Positions 25,311-33,333 of a stretch of 64,000 nucleotides of DNA are shown here, piece by piece (positions within the stretch are counted from its first letter, which is position 1; every line of letters begins with the position of its first letter). The stretch spans positions 59,506 through 123,505 of the forward strand of contig CAKTMK010000001.1 of NCBI GenBank assembly GCA_934574045.1. The letters run 5' to 3'. This DNA comes from an uncultured Oscillibacter sp. (GTDB lineage: Bacteria > Bacillota > Clostridia > Oscillospirales > Oscillospiraceae). The position numbers and the translations under genes were made by a program. The notes under the pieces are model-generated. The model worked only from the letters and a program-made list of their open reading frames with translations, had not been told where the DNA came from and did not search any database.

Positions 25311-27530
25311 TCACTGCATCGCCCGGTAGAGGAACGTGACGATCTGCGCGCGGGTGCAGGTGTTGTCCGGCGCGAAGGTGGCGGCCGTCGTTCCGTTGGT
25401 GACGCCCTTGCTCAAAGCCCACGCCGCCGCCTGCGCCTGATCCGTCCCGGCGGGAACGTCCGTGAACGCGGCTCCGTCCGCCGCGGGACTGCCCGCCAGC
25501 TTCCAGAGATACGTCACCGTCTGGGCGCGGGTGCAGGGGCTGCCGCCCTGAAAACGGGTCCCGGAGATCAGGCCCTGCTCCGCCGCCCACAGCGCCGCCT
25601 TGCAGTAATACGCGCTCTCATCCACATCCGTGAACGGATTTTCACCGGCCGGCTCCGGACTGCCCGCCGCCCGCCAGAGGAAAGTCAGGATCTGCGCGGT
25701 GGTGCAGGTCTGATAGGGGCTGAACGTGCGGTCAGTGGTGCCGCTGGTGATCTTCTGCTTCACCGCCCAGTTCACCGCGTCCGCGAAGTACGCGCCGGAG
25801 GGCACATCGCTGAAGCCGTTCCCATTTCCGGCGGGAGCGTTCGCCGTTCCGGAAGTCGTCCCGGAGGTGGAGACGGACGAGGCTGCGCCGCCCTGTCCGC
25901 CCGCGGGGCGGGAGGTTGAGGTGCTGTCCGTCCCCGCCTGCGCTTGGGCAAGCTCCGTTCCGGCGGAGGTCAGGGTATAGCTCTCGCCGGAGGTCAGCGC
26001 CGGGGAGGAGAAGAACACGTAGCCCGCATTGCTCAGCGCCGTGCCGGTATACACCGTGCTGCCGGAGCTGTTCTGAATCGAGATCGTGCTGCCGGAGGAA
26101 ACGCTCACCGAGGACGCGCCGCCCGCCGCACTGGAGTTGTTCTGGCCGTCCGGCGGCGTGCCGGGGTTCTGGCCGCTCTGGCCGTCCGGCGGTGTGCCGG
26201 GAGTCTGACCGTTCCGGCCGTCCGGCGGCGTGCCGGGGGCCTGACCGTTCTGGCCGTCCGGCGGCGTGCCGGAGGCCTGACCGTTCCGGCCGTCCGGCGG
26301 CGTGCCGGGAGTCTGACCGTTCCGGCCGTCCGGCGGTGTGCCGGGGTTCTGGCCGCTCTGACCGCCCATCCCGCCGGGGCCGCCCATCTGTGCGCCGGCA
26401 CCGAACACCACATAGGGCTGGCCCGCGTTGAGCTTTATGCCCATGCCCGCACTGCCGCCCGCCGCCAGCACCGTGCCGCCGGTGATGGAGATAGTCCCGT
26501 CCGCGTCCAGCGGCTGGTTATCGGCGGTGTTGCCGGTCCAGACCGTCACGGAGCCGCCGGAGATGGTCAGCGTGCCGTTGGAGTCGATGCCGTCACCGGA
26601 GGTAGTATCCATGACCAGCGTGCCGCCGGAGATGTCCAGCACGAAGTCATAGCCCGTCAGGTCGGAGTTGGCGGCGTTCAGGCAGTCATCCTCCGCGTGG
26701 ATCACCACGGTGCCGGAGACGATGTACAGCTCCGCCGCCTCCAGACCCTCGCAGCACTTCTCCACCGTCACCGTGGGGCCGTCCGTCCCGGACGCGCCGA
26801 TCCGCAGCACCCGGTCGCAGTGGATACCGTCGTCCGCGGCGCTGACCGTGACCGTGCCGCCGGTGATCTCAAGGAGCTGCTCGGCGTTGATGCCGTCGTT
26901 GACGCCCGCCTCGATCTCCAGCGTCACGCCGCTCACCTTCAGCCACGCCTCTCCCTCGGTATCCGTGGTCGCGCCGGACTTGATGCCGTTCTTTCCGTTG
27001 GCCCTCAGCTTCAGCGTGCCAGTGCCGCAGATGGTGACCTGTGAGCCGTCCTTGCATTTGATGACGGCGTTTTCCGCATTTTCATTGTCGGGATACGTCT
27101 CATCGTTGTTCTTCGCGGAGTCAGTCAGGGTGTTCACCGTCCCCGCCGCCGCCGCGATGGTCACGCCGGTGGACTTTGCGCAGGTGATGGGCGCGGTATC
27201 CGCGCTGGTCAGCGTCAGCCCGCTGAGGATCAGCGTCACGCCGGTAACGCCCTTTTTCACCTTTATGGAGCCGTCTGCGCAGCTTCCGGACACGGAGTAC
27301 ACGCCCGCGTCCTGAATGGTCAGGGCCGTGCCGTCGATCTTGCAGCCGCCGTAATCCCCCTCCGCGGCGGTGATGCCGCTGTCGGAAAATACAAAGGAGG
27401 CGGCCCCCGCCGTGTCGTACTCCTCCGCCGCGCGGGCGGCGGGCGTGAGCAGCGGGACCGCCAGCGAGACGGCCAGCGCCGCCGTCAGCACCCATGCCCA
27501 GATCCGCTTTCCCGGACTTGCCTTTGTCAT
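25311..27530 (-). CDS. SLH-anchored beta-helix carbohydrate-binding protein (Cthe_2159/DUF4353 family)
   Basis: About 739 residues. An N-terminal signal peptide (to about residue 35, ending AARA) precedes a repetitive beta-helix domain (about 45-370) with recurring GT-L-I-GG-V patterns. These match the Cthe_2159/DUF4353 family, pectate-lyase-like folds reported to bind calcium and polygalacturonate or cellulose. A Pro/Gly linker of tandem 12-residue units follows, then a small domain (about 455-530) and three SLH modules (about 545-735) that anchor to secondary cell-wall polymer. The ATG at 27530 is favoured by AAAGGA eight bases upstream; two ATGs six and nine bases earlier are close alternatives. 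It is divergent from a VTC/DUF4956 pair, a common neighbourhood for this family. Confidence 0.82.
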   Translation of the reverse strand: MTKASPGKRIWAWVLTAALAVSLAVPLLTPAARAAEEYDTAGAASFVFSDSGITAAEGDYGGCKIDGTALTIQDAGVYSVSGSCADGSIKVKKGVTGVTLILSGLTLTSADTAPITCAKSTGVTIAAAAGTVNTLTDSAKNNDETYPDNENAENAVIKCKDGSQVTICGTGTLKLRANGKNGIKSGATTDTEGEAWLKVSGVTLEIEAGVNDGINAEQLLEITGGTVTVSAADDGIHCDRVLRIGASGTDGPTVTVEKCCEGLEAAELYIVSGTVVIHAEDDCLNAANSDLTGYDFVLDISGGTLVMDTTSGDGIDSNGTLTISGGSVTVWTGNTADNQPLDADGTISITGGTVLAAGGSAGMGIKLNAGQPYVVFGAGAQMGGPGGMGGQSGQNPGTPPDGRNGQTPGTPPDGRNGQASGTPPDGQNGQAPGTPPDGRNGQTPGTPPDGQSGQNPGTPPDGQNNSSAAGGASSVSVSSGSTISIQNSSGSTVYTGTALSNAGYVFFSSPALTSGESYTLTSAGTELAQAQAGTDSTSTSRPAGGQGGAASSVSTSGTTSGTANAPAGNGNGFSDVPSGAYFADAVNWAVKQKITSGTTDRTFSPYQTCTTAQILTFLWRAAGSPEPAGENPFTDVDESAYYCKAALWAAEQGLISGTRFQGGSPCTRAQTVTYLWKLAGSPAADGAAFTDVPAGTDQAQAAAWALSKGVTNGTTAATFAPDNTCTRAQIVTFLYRAMQ
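26137..26352 (-). repeat. Tandem 36-bp repeats encoding a PPDGxNGQxPGT linker
   Basis: About six tandem copies of a 36-base unit inside the surface-protein gene, each encoding a variant of PPDGRNGQTPGT. Units differ at single codons (Arg/Gln, Asn/Ser, Thr/Ala/Ser). It is a length-variable spacer between the beta-helix and the SLH part, not a CRISPR array. Confidence 0.85.
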
Positions 27531-27630
27531 GTTCATCATCCTTTCCTGTTTCTGCGGAGCATCGGCCCGCCGTCCGGCGGGGCCGCTCCCCTGCTTTCGG
27601 GTGCATTGTAGGGCGGCTTCTTAAAGAGGA

Positions 27631-27705
27631 CCTAAAGGCCCGCGCCGACATCCGTTTTTCTTTTTTTCGGATCTTTAGGCTGTCTTTAGGCTCCCGCGCT
27701 ATCCT
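27631..27705 (+). promoter_or_regulatory. Probable activator-dependent promoter of the VTC/DUF4956 genes
   Basis: Two adjacent 11-bp direct repeats, TCTTTAGGCTG (27672-27682) and TCTTTAGGCTC (27683-27693), end seven bases upstream of a TATCCT -10 (27700-27705), and no good -35 exists. An inverted copy of the core, CCTAAAGG, lies at 27631-27638. Eleven-base direct repeats over the -35 region are the usual binding pattern of OmpR/PhoB regulators, one of which is encoded at 29164. Confidence 0.55.
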
Positions 27706-27732
27706 TGCGGCAACGACAAGGAGGTGCCGCAC

Positions 27733-28458
27733 ATGGCAAACAGCATCCAGTGCAGCTTTGCACGGTATGAAAAGAAGTATCTCATCACCCCCGCGCAGCA
27801 GGCGGTCATCCTGCGGGAGGCCCTGCGCCACATGAAAGAGGACGTCTACGGGCGCTATACCATCTGCAACATCTATTATGATACGGAAAACTGGTCCCTC
27901 ATCCGCACGTCGCTGAATAAGCCGGTCTATAAGGAAAAGCTCCGCCTGCGCAGCTACGGGACGCCGGGGCCGAAGGACCGCGTGTTCGTGGAGATCAAGA
28001 AGAAGGTATCCGGCGTGGTCTACAAGCGCCGGGCGGTGATGGCCCCCGGCGACGCGGTCCGGTATCTCTCCGGCGACATGACCGTTTCCCCCGGCGGGCA
28101 GATCGGGCGGGAGATCGACTGGTTCCAGGGCTTTTACCAGACCCGCCCCCGGGTGTTCATCGCCTATGACCGCAGCGCGCTGGCCGGGATCGAGATCCCG
28201 GACCTGCGCATCACCTTTGACACGAACCTGCGCTGGAGGGACACGAATCTGGACCTGCGGGCGGGAGACTGGGGCAGCCCCCTGCTCGCGCCGGACCAGA
28301 TCCTGATGGAGATCAAGATCCCCGGCGCGGCTCCGCTGTGGCTGAGCCGGGTGCTGAGCCGGGCGGGCGTGTTCCCCACCTCCTTCTCCAAATACGGCGT
28401 GTGTTACCGCGATTTTCTCAGCGATCATTCTGAAAGAGAGGTGCGTTACGGTGCTTGA
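27733..28458 (+). CDS. VTC-domain protein (polyphosphate polymerase-like)
   Basis: 241 residues forming a VTC domain, the triphosphate-tunnel-type catalytic fold of yeast Vtc4. Basic and acidic tunnel strands are visible: ARYEKKYLIT at the start, CNIYYDT, YKEKLRLRSYG, VFVEIKKKVSGVVYKRR, the EIDWF segment, IAYDRSAL and the closing LMEIKIPGA...SKYG. AAGGAGG lies seven bases before the ATG at 27733; an in-frame GTG three codons earlier is too close to it. Bacterial VTC proteins are assumed to make or handle polyphosphate, but the activity is inferred. It overlaps the DUF4956 gene by eight bases. Confidence 0.9.
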   Translation: MANSIQCSFARYEKKYLITPAQQAVILREALRHMKEDVYGRYTICNIYYDTENWSLIRTSLNKPVYKEKLRLRSYGTPGPKDRVFVEIKKKVSGVVYKRRAVMAPGDAVRYLSGDMTVSPGGQIGREIDWFQGFYQTRPRVFIAYDRSALAGIEIPDLRITFDTNLRWRDTNLDLRAGDWGSPLLAPDQILMEIKIPGAAPLWLSRVLSRAGVFPTSFSKYGVCYRDFLSDHSEREVRYGA

Positions 28459-29113
28459 TTCCATTCTTCAGTCCCAGCTCACCGCCGGTACATTCCTGAC
28501 CTGCACGGCGGTATCCCTGATCCTCGGCATCGGGACGGCGTGGCTGGCCGGGTTCCGCAGCCGGACCTCCCAGAGCCTTGCCGTCACGCTGGCGATCCTG
28601 CCCGCGGTGGTGCAGACGGTGATCCTGCTGGTCAACGGCAGCATCGGCGCGGGCGTGGCGGTGGCCGGGGCGTTCGGTCTGGTGCGCTTCCGGTCCGCCC
28701 CCGGCTCCGCCCGGGAGATCGGCGCAGTCTTTCTGGCCATGGCCGTCGGCCTTGCCACCGGCATGGGCTACGTGACCCTCGCGGCGCTGTTTTTCGCCGT
28801 GATCGCGGCGGCAGTTCTGGCGCTGACGGCGCTGAACTTCGGCAGCGGCAGCGAGCATGAGCGCATCCTCAAGATCACCATTCCCGAGGATCTGGACTAC
28901 GACGGCCTGTTTGACGACCTGTTCGCCCGCTACCTCCGCTCCGCCCGGCTGGAGCAGGTAAAGACCTCCAACATGGGCACGCTCTATGAGCTGCGCTACC
29001 GCGTCCAGCTCCGCCAGCCGCTGCCGCCCAAGGAATTTCTGGACGCGCTGCGCTGCCGCAACGGCAATCTGAACATCGTATGCACCCGCGCGGGGGAGAA
29101 GGACGCGCTGTAA
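28451..29113 (+). CDS. DUF4956 membrane protein
   Basis: 220 residues: three or four membrane segments in the first 130 residues (the SIGAGVAVAGAFGLVRFRSA stretch is characteristic of DUF4956) and a soluble C-terminal domain of about 80 residues (LKITIPEDLDYDGLFDDLF...). It starts with GTG inside the VTC gene, with GAGAGG upstream. DUF4956 genes regularly pair with VTC genes and are thought to form a membrane partner of the polyphosphate-related enzyme; function is not established. Confidence 0.88.
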   Translation: MLDSILQSQLTAGTFLTCTAVSLILGIGTAWLAGFRSRTSQSLAVTLAILPAVVQTVILLVNGSIGAGVAVAGAFGLVRFRSAPGSAREIGAVFLAMAVGLATGMGYVTLAALFFAVIAAAVLALTALNFGSGSEHERILKITIPEDLDYDGLFDDLFARYLRSARLEQVKTSNMGTLYELRYRVQLRQPLPPKEFLDALRCRNGNLNIVCTRAGEKDAL

Positions 29114-29117
29114 CGGC

Positions 29118-29146
29118 TTGCGTTTTCCCCCGGAATTGGGTATAAC
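29118..29146 (+). promoter_or_regulatory. Promoter of the two-component system
   Basis: TTGCGT (29118-29123) and TATAAC (29141-29146) with a 17-base spacer, 18 bases before the response-regulator ATG. Confidence 0.6.
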
Positions 29147-29163
29147 AGAGGCGGGTGATAAAT

Positions 29164-29838
29164 ATGAAGCTGCTGATCGCAGAGGACGAGCAGGATCTGG
29201 CCGAGGCGCTGACTGCTTTTTTTGAAAAAAACCAGTTTACGGTGGACGCCGTGCCCGACGGGCAGGAGGCGTATACATATGCCTCCTCCGGTGGGTATGA
29301 CGCAGTGATCCTGGACGTGATGATGCCCAAGCTCAACGGCGTGGAGGTCCTCCGCCGCCTGCGGGCGGAGGGGTTCTCCGCCCCGGTGATGATGCTCACG
29401 GCCAAGGCGGAGAAGGACGACCGGGTGGAGGGCTTTGACGCCGGGGCGGACGACTACCTCCCCAAGCCCTTCGCGCCGGATGAGCTGCTCTCCCGCGTGC
29501 GGGCGCTGCTGCGCCGCGCGGGGGCATACACGCCCACGGTCCTGCGCTTCGGCGGCCTGACGCTGGACTGCTCCGCGGGGCTTTTGTCCTGCGGAACGGA
29601 GTCCGTCCGGCTCAGCGGCCGGGAATTTCAGGTCATGGAGCTGCTGATGCGCTCGCCCCGCCAGCTCTTTTCCGCCGACAAGATCATGGAGCGGGTCTGG
29701 GGCTGGGACAGCGACGCGGAGATCAGCGTGGTGTGGGTCCACATCTCCAACCTGCGCAAGAAGATGAAGGCCATCGGCTCGTCCGCGTCGGTCCGGGCCG
29801 TGCGGGGCATGGGGTATCTGCTGGAGGACGAGACATGA
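29164..29838 (+). CDS. OmpR-family response regulator
   Basis: 224 residues. The receiver domain (1-115) has the acidic pair in AEDEQD, the phospho-acceptor Asp in AVILDVMMPKL, the Thr in MLTAKAE and the Lys in LPKPF. The C-terminal winged helix (about 128-222) is of OmpR/PhoB type (LSGREFQVMELLMRSPRQLF, VRAVRGMGYLLEDE). The ATG at 29164 is chosen over an in-frame GTG three codons upstream. Its end overlaps the kinase start by four bases (ATGA). Direct repeats upstream of the VTC gene fit this class, so regulation of the neighbouring VTC/DUF4956/SLH genes is plausible but inferred. Confidence 0.95.
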   Translation: MKLLIAEDEQDLAEALTAFFEKNQFTVDAVPDGQEAYTYASSGGYDAVILDVMMPKLNGVEVLRRLRAEGFSAPVMMLTAKAEKDDRVEGFDAGADDYLPKPFAPDELLSRVRALLRRAGAYTPTVLRFGGLTLDCSAGLLSCGTESVRLSGREFQVMELLMRSPRQLFSADKIMERVWGWDSDAEISVVWVHISNLRKKMKAIGSSASVRAVRGMGYLLEDET

Positions 29839-31313
29839 TTAAACGGCTGCGCGCCCGATTCATCCGCATTGCCACGCTGTCCGTGGCGGTGGTGATGCTG
29901 CTGCTGACGGTGGCCGTCAACGCGGCGAATTTTATCTCCACGGACTCCGACCTGACCGAGACGCTGGAGCTGATCTGCGGCAACGAGGGAACGATCCCCC
30001 TCCCCGCTCAGGAGACCGCCCCCGGCGCGTCCGGGGAGGAGACGGCCCCCAACAGCTCCGGCGCGGCGGATGGCTCCGATACGGCAGACGGCTCCGGCAC
30101 ATCCGGCGGAGAAGCGGCCCCGGACAGCTCGAATCAGGATGCGTCCCCCAGCACAGCGGACGGCTCCGGCAGCGCCGCGCCCTCTCTGGAAGAAGCCCCT
30201 CCGGACGCGGGAAGCGCTCCCGGCGGCGCGCCGCCGGATGATGCGGCTGTTCCCCGCCCCGTCCCCGCCGGCCAGCGGCGCGGCGGGCCGTTCACGGCGG
30301 AAACGCCCTTTTCCACCCGCTTTTTCGTCCTGCGCTATGACGACGGCGGCACGCTGGTGCAGGCGGATCTGGACCGCATCGCCTCCGTCACGCAGGACGA
30401 CACGGACGAATTTCTCGCCGCCGCGCTGGCCCACGGTGAGGGGGACGGCTATTACGGCAGCTACAAGTTCCGCGTCGTCCGCACAGGCGAAAACCGCCGC
30501 ATGGCGGTGTTTCTGGACTGCTATCAGGAGCTGCGGGCGGTGCGGGCCGTGGCGGTCTGGTCCCTGCTGGCGGACGGGGCGTGCATCGCGCTGGTATATC
30601 TGCTGGTGGTGCTCTGCTCCCGCCGGGCTATCGACCCGGTGGTACGCAGCGCGGAGCGGCAGAAGCAGTTCATCACCGACGCGGGCCACGAGCTGAAAAC
30701 GCCCATCACGGTCATCGCCACCAGCCTGAAGGTGCTGGAGATGGAGGTGGGACGGCAGAAGTGGATCGACAAAGCTCAGGCCCAGACGGAAAAACTGGGC
30801 GCACTGGTCAACTCGCTGGTCACCCTCTCCCGCATGGATGAGGAGGAGCCGCCCCTCACCTTCTCCAACTTTGATATGAGCGCCGCCGTGCTGGAAACGG
30901 CGGAGTCCTTCCGGGACAGCGCCGAGACGGCGGGCCACCCGCTGGCGCTGGACGTCCCCTCCGGCCTGACCGTCCGGGGCGACGAGGCCGCGATCCGCCA
31001 GCTCGTCTCCATTCTGCTGGACAACGCCCTCAAATACGCCCTCCCCGGCGGGATTGTCTCCCTCTCCCTCCGGCGGGAGCGGCACGGGATAGTCCTTTGC
31101 AGCTCCAATCCCTGCGCGCCCATGGACCCGGCGGACCTGCCCCGGCTGTTTGACCGGTTCTACCGGCCCGACAAGTCCCGCTCCTCCGCCACCGGCGGCT
31201 TCGGCGTGGGGCTGTCCATCGCCCAGAGCGTCGCGCAGGCCCACGGCGGCTCCATCCGCGCCGAGTGTCCGGCGGAGGGGACCATCGTGTTCACCGTGAC
31301 GTTGAAAAGCTGA
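29835..31313 (+). CDS. Membrane sensor histidine kinase
   Basis: 492 residues. A membrane segment at about 10-32 is followed by an unusual extracellular region. Residues 50-150 are low complexity, rich in Ser, Gly, Asp, Ala and Pro, before a short folded part (TRFFVLRYDDGGTLV...). A second membrane helix lies near residues 240-265. The H-box is AGHELKTPITVIATSLKVLE, and the ATPase domain has NALKYA (N-box), DRFYRPDKSRS (F-box) and GGFGVGLSIA (G-box). It is the partner of the regulator at 29164, with overlapping start, and the unit ends in a strong terminator. The signal is unknown. Confidence 0.93.
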   Translation: MIKRLRARFIRIATLSVAVVMLLLTVAVNAANFISTDSDLTETLELICGNEGTIPLPAQETAPGASGEETAPNSSGAADGSDTADGSGTSGGEAAPDSSNQDASPSTADGSGSAAPSLEEAPPDAGSAPGGAPPDDAAVPRPVPAGQRRGGPFTAETPFSTRFFVLRYDDGGTLVQADLDRIASVTQDDTDEFLAAALAHGEGDGYYGSYKFRVVRTGENRRMAVFLDCYQELRAVRAVAVWSLLADGACIALVYLLVVLCSRRAIDPVVRSAERQKQFITDAGHELKTPITVIATSLKVLEMEVGRQKWIDKAQAQTEKLGALVNSLVTLSRMDEEEPPLTFSNFDMSAAVLETAESFRDSAETAGHPLALDVPSGLTVRGDEAAIRQLVSILLDNALKYALPGGIVSLSLRRERHGIVLCSSNPCAPMDPADLPRLFDRFYRPDKSRSSATGGFGVGLSIAQSVAQAHGGSIRAECPAEGTIVFTVTLKS

Positions 31314-31318
31314 CGCAG

Positions 31319-31358
31319 AACGGGACGTTCTCTCCTGTGAGAGAACGTCCCGTTTTTT
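31319..31358 (+). terminator. Terminator after the histidine kinase
   Basis: A perfect 16-bp stem AACGGGACGTTCTCTC / GAGAGAACGTCCCGTT (31319-31334 with 31339-31354), loop CTGT, followed by TTTT. It lies between convergent kinase genes and mainly suits the plus-strand transcript. Confidence 0.93.
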
Positions 31359-31368
31359 CATGCTTTCC

Positions 31369-33333
31369 CTATTTCGGCGCGGGGTCGGGCGCACCCGGCC
31401 CCTCCCGGACCGGCAGCGTGATCCCCACACGGAACACCGTCTCCAGCGGGTAGATGTCCAGCGTGCCGCCGCAGCGGGTCACGGTCTCACGGACGGATTC
31501 CAGCCCGATGCCGTACCGCACCGCGCCGGTCTTGCGGGAGCGGAAGCGCCCGCCCTGCTGGTCGTAATGCCCGTCATAGGAATTTTCCACCAGCAGGAAA
31601 AACGTCCCCCGCATGGGCCGGACGGAAATGGAGATCGTCCCCGCTCCCTCCGCCAGCCGCTGGCAGGCCTCCATGGCGTTTTCCAGCAGGTTGCCGAGGA
31701 CGGAGCACCACTCCACGTCGCTCAGGGGGATGCCGTCCGGCAGGCGGAAGGCAAGTCTGGCCCGGATGCCCTGCCGCAGGGCCACCGCGTGGTAATACTG
31801 GAGCAGCGCGTCCACCGACGCGTGGTTGCAGAAGCACCCCGGCGACACGCCCGCGCCCCGCGGGATCACCTGCGGGAACTCCTCCAGATAGCGCAGCAGC
31901 TCCCGCTTCAGTTCCGCCGTCTCCGGGCGGCTCTCGATCCGGAAGGCCATCTCCGTGATGGCCCGCAGGTGCTGGCGGAAATCGTGGATCAGCTTGCGGT
32001 TCTCCGCCGAGCGCTCCGCCATCTGGCTGGCGTATTCCGCCTGCATGGCGAGCTGGCGCTTCATCTGCCGGTGCTCCTCGGCAAAGGTCAGGTTGTCGGC
32101 GTAGGCGCTGACCACGTCTCGCCACAGGGTATAGCCGATGGCAAGGATCATCACAAGCCCGCCCCACTCGAAAAACCAGCCCGTCACCACCGGCTCAAAG
32201 TCCGGCAGCAGCCGGTCCCAGACCAGCAGCGTCCCGTAAAACACGGCGACATACGGCAGCGAATCCGTGTGGGGGACCCGGCGGCGGGCCGCGTCCAGCG
32301 ACACGGCCAGAAGATACAGCGCGGCCCCCGCCTTGAAGCACACGGCCAGCGCGGAAAACGCCCGCATCGCCGTCACGCTCAGATGCGCGGAGCACAGCCC
32401 GTACCCCAGAGCCAGCAGGGCGAACGCGCCGCCCGCCCAGACCGACAGGCGGCTGAGCCAGCGGTCCGTCCGGCACATCCGGTTCTGTAAGAGCACCACC
32501 AGTGCCACCATGAGGTACGCGCCGAAGATCTCCAGCGCGTACCACGGCTGGGGCGGCAGCGCCAGCCCGCTGTGCAGCAGCGGATAGGCGGTGAACAGCG
32601 CCGCCGTCAGGCTCAGAAGGGCGAACAGCACGGCGTTTTTGTGGCGCATCCGCAGTCCCAGATAAAACGCCAGCGCCGCGCCCAGCAGTCCGCACAGCGA
32701 AACGCACACCGCAAGGCCCAGCCGTTCGCCCCGGATCAGGTTCAGTGCCAGCGGCGAACCGAAGGCGGGCGGATAGACCAGCCCGCTGTAAAAATGGGAC
32801 CGGTCGCTCACCGCCAGCATCACGGTCACGCGGCCGCTGCCGGTGAAGCTGGCCATGCGGTTCTGCGTCAGCGGGCGGTAGGTCTCCGGGTCGCCCATCT
32901 GGAGCGCCAGCCGGCCGTTGAGATAGAGCCGGTAGGCCGAGTAGATCTCCGGCAGCTCCAGCGCGTACTCCGCCGCCCGCTCCGGCAGGCGAAGCTCCAG
33001 CACATAGGTCCCGCAGCCGTGGGGATCGTTCTCCCCCTCCCGGTCAAAGCGGGTGCGCTGGCCGACGGAGGTATAGACCATGTAGTGCTCGCTCCCATGG
33101 GCGGCCAGCTCCTCCGGCGTCAGCAGGACGCCGGGGTAAAAGGCCCAGCCCCGGATCAGGAAATGCACGTCTGTCCGGTCCAGCTCCTCCTCCGACAGGA
33201 CCAGCAGCCCCTCCAGCGGCTGCGCCCCCGGACGGGTGTACTTGTTGTCCCAGCGGTTCAGGGCAAGGCACAGCGCTGACCCTAGCGCCGCCGCCAGCAG
33301 CAGTCCCAAAAGCTGTTTCCATGCCGCTCTCAC
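31369..33333 (-). CDS. GHKL sensor histidine kinase with 7TM-type sensor
   Basis: 654 residues. An N-terminal membrane segment (about 8-24) and an extracellular beta-rich region of about 190 residues (LPEIYSAYRLYLNGRLALQM, ASFTGSGRVTVMLAV) are followed by about eight membrane helices (225-440), a 7TMR-DISM-like layout. A coiled stretch then leads to the GHKL kinase core: phospho-acceptor segment ENRKLIHDFRQHLRAI, N-box LGNLLENAMEAC and G-box YGIGLESVRETV. The GTG start overlaps the stop of the surface-protein gene (GTGA) and has GGAGGA seven bases upstream. It pairs with the LytTR regulator encoded two genes earlier in the same operon. The signal may be the intervening surface protein or its ligand. 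Confidence 0.9.
   Translation of the reverse strand: MRAAWKQLLGLLLAAALGSALCLALNRWDNKYTRPGAQPLEGLLVLSEEELDRTDVHFLIRGWAFYPGVLLTPEELAAHGSEHYMVYTSVGQRTRFDREGENDPHGCGTYVLELRLPERAAEYALELPEIYSAYRLYLNGRLALQMGDPETYRPLTQNRMASFTGSGRVTVMLAVSDRSHFYSGLVYPPAFGSPLALNLIRGERLGLAVCVSLCGLLGAALAFYLGLRMRHKNAVLFALLSLTAALFTAYPLLHSGLALPPQPWYALEIFGAYLMVALVVLLQNRMCRTDRWLSRLSVWAGGAFALLALGYGLCSAHLSVTAMRAFSALAVCFKAGAALYLLAVSLDAARRRVPHTDSLPYVAVFYGTLLVWDRLLPDFEPVVTGWFFEWGGLVMILAIGYTLWRDVVSAYADNLTFAEEHRQMKRQLAMQAEYASQMAERSAENRKLIHDFRQHLRAITEMAFRIESRPETAELKRELLRYLEEFPQVIPRGAGVSPGCFCNHASVDALLQYYHAVALRQGIRARLAFRLPDGIPLSDVEWCSVLGNLLENAMEACQRLAEGAGTISISVRPMRGTFFLLVENSYDGHYDQQGGRFRSRKTGAVRYGIGLESVRETVTRCGGTLDIYPLETVFRVGITLPVREGPGAPDPAPK

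Noticed and set aside
26137..26352. Regular repeats resembling a CRISPR array
   Set aside because: The 36-bp units are directly adjacent with no spacers and encode a Pro/Gly linker in frame with the SLH protein.
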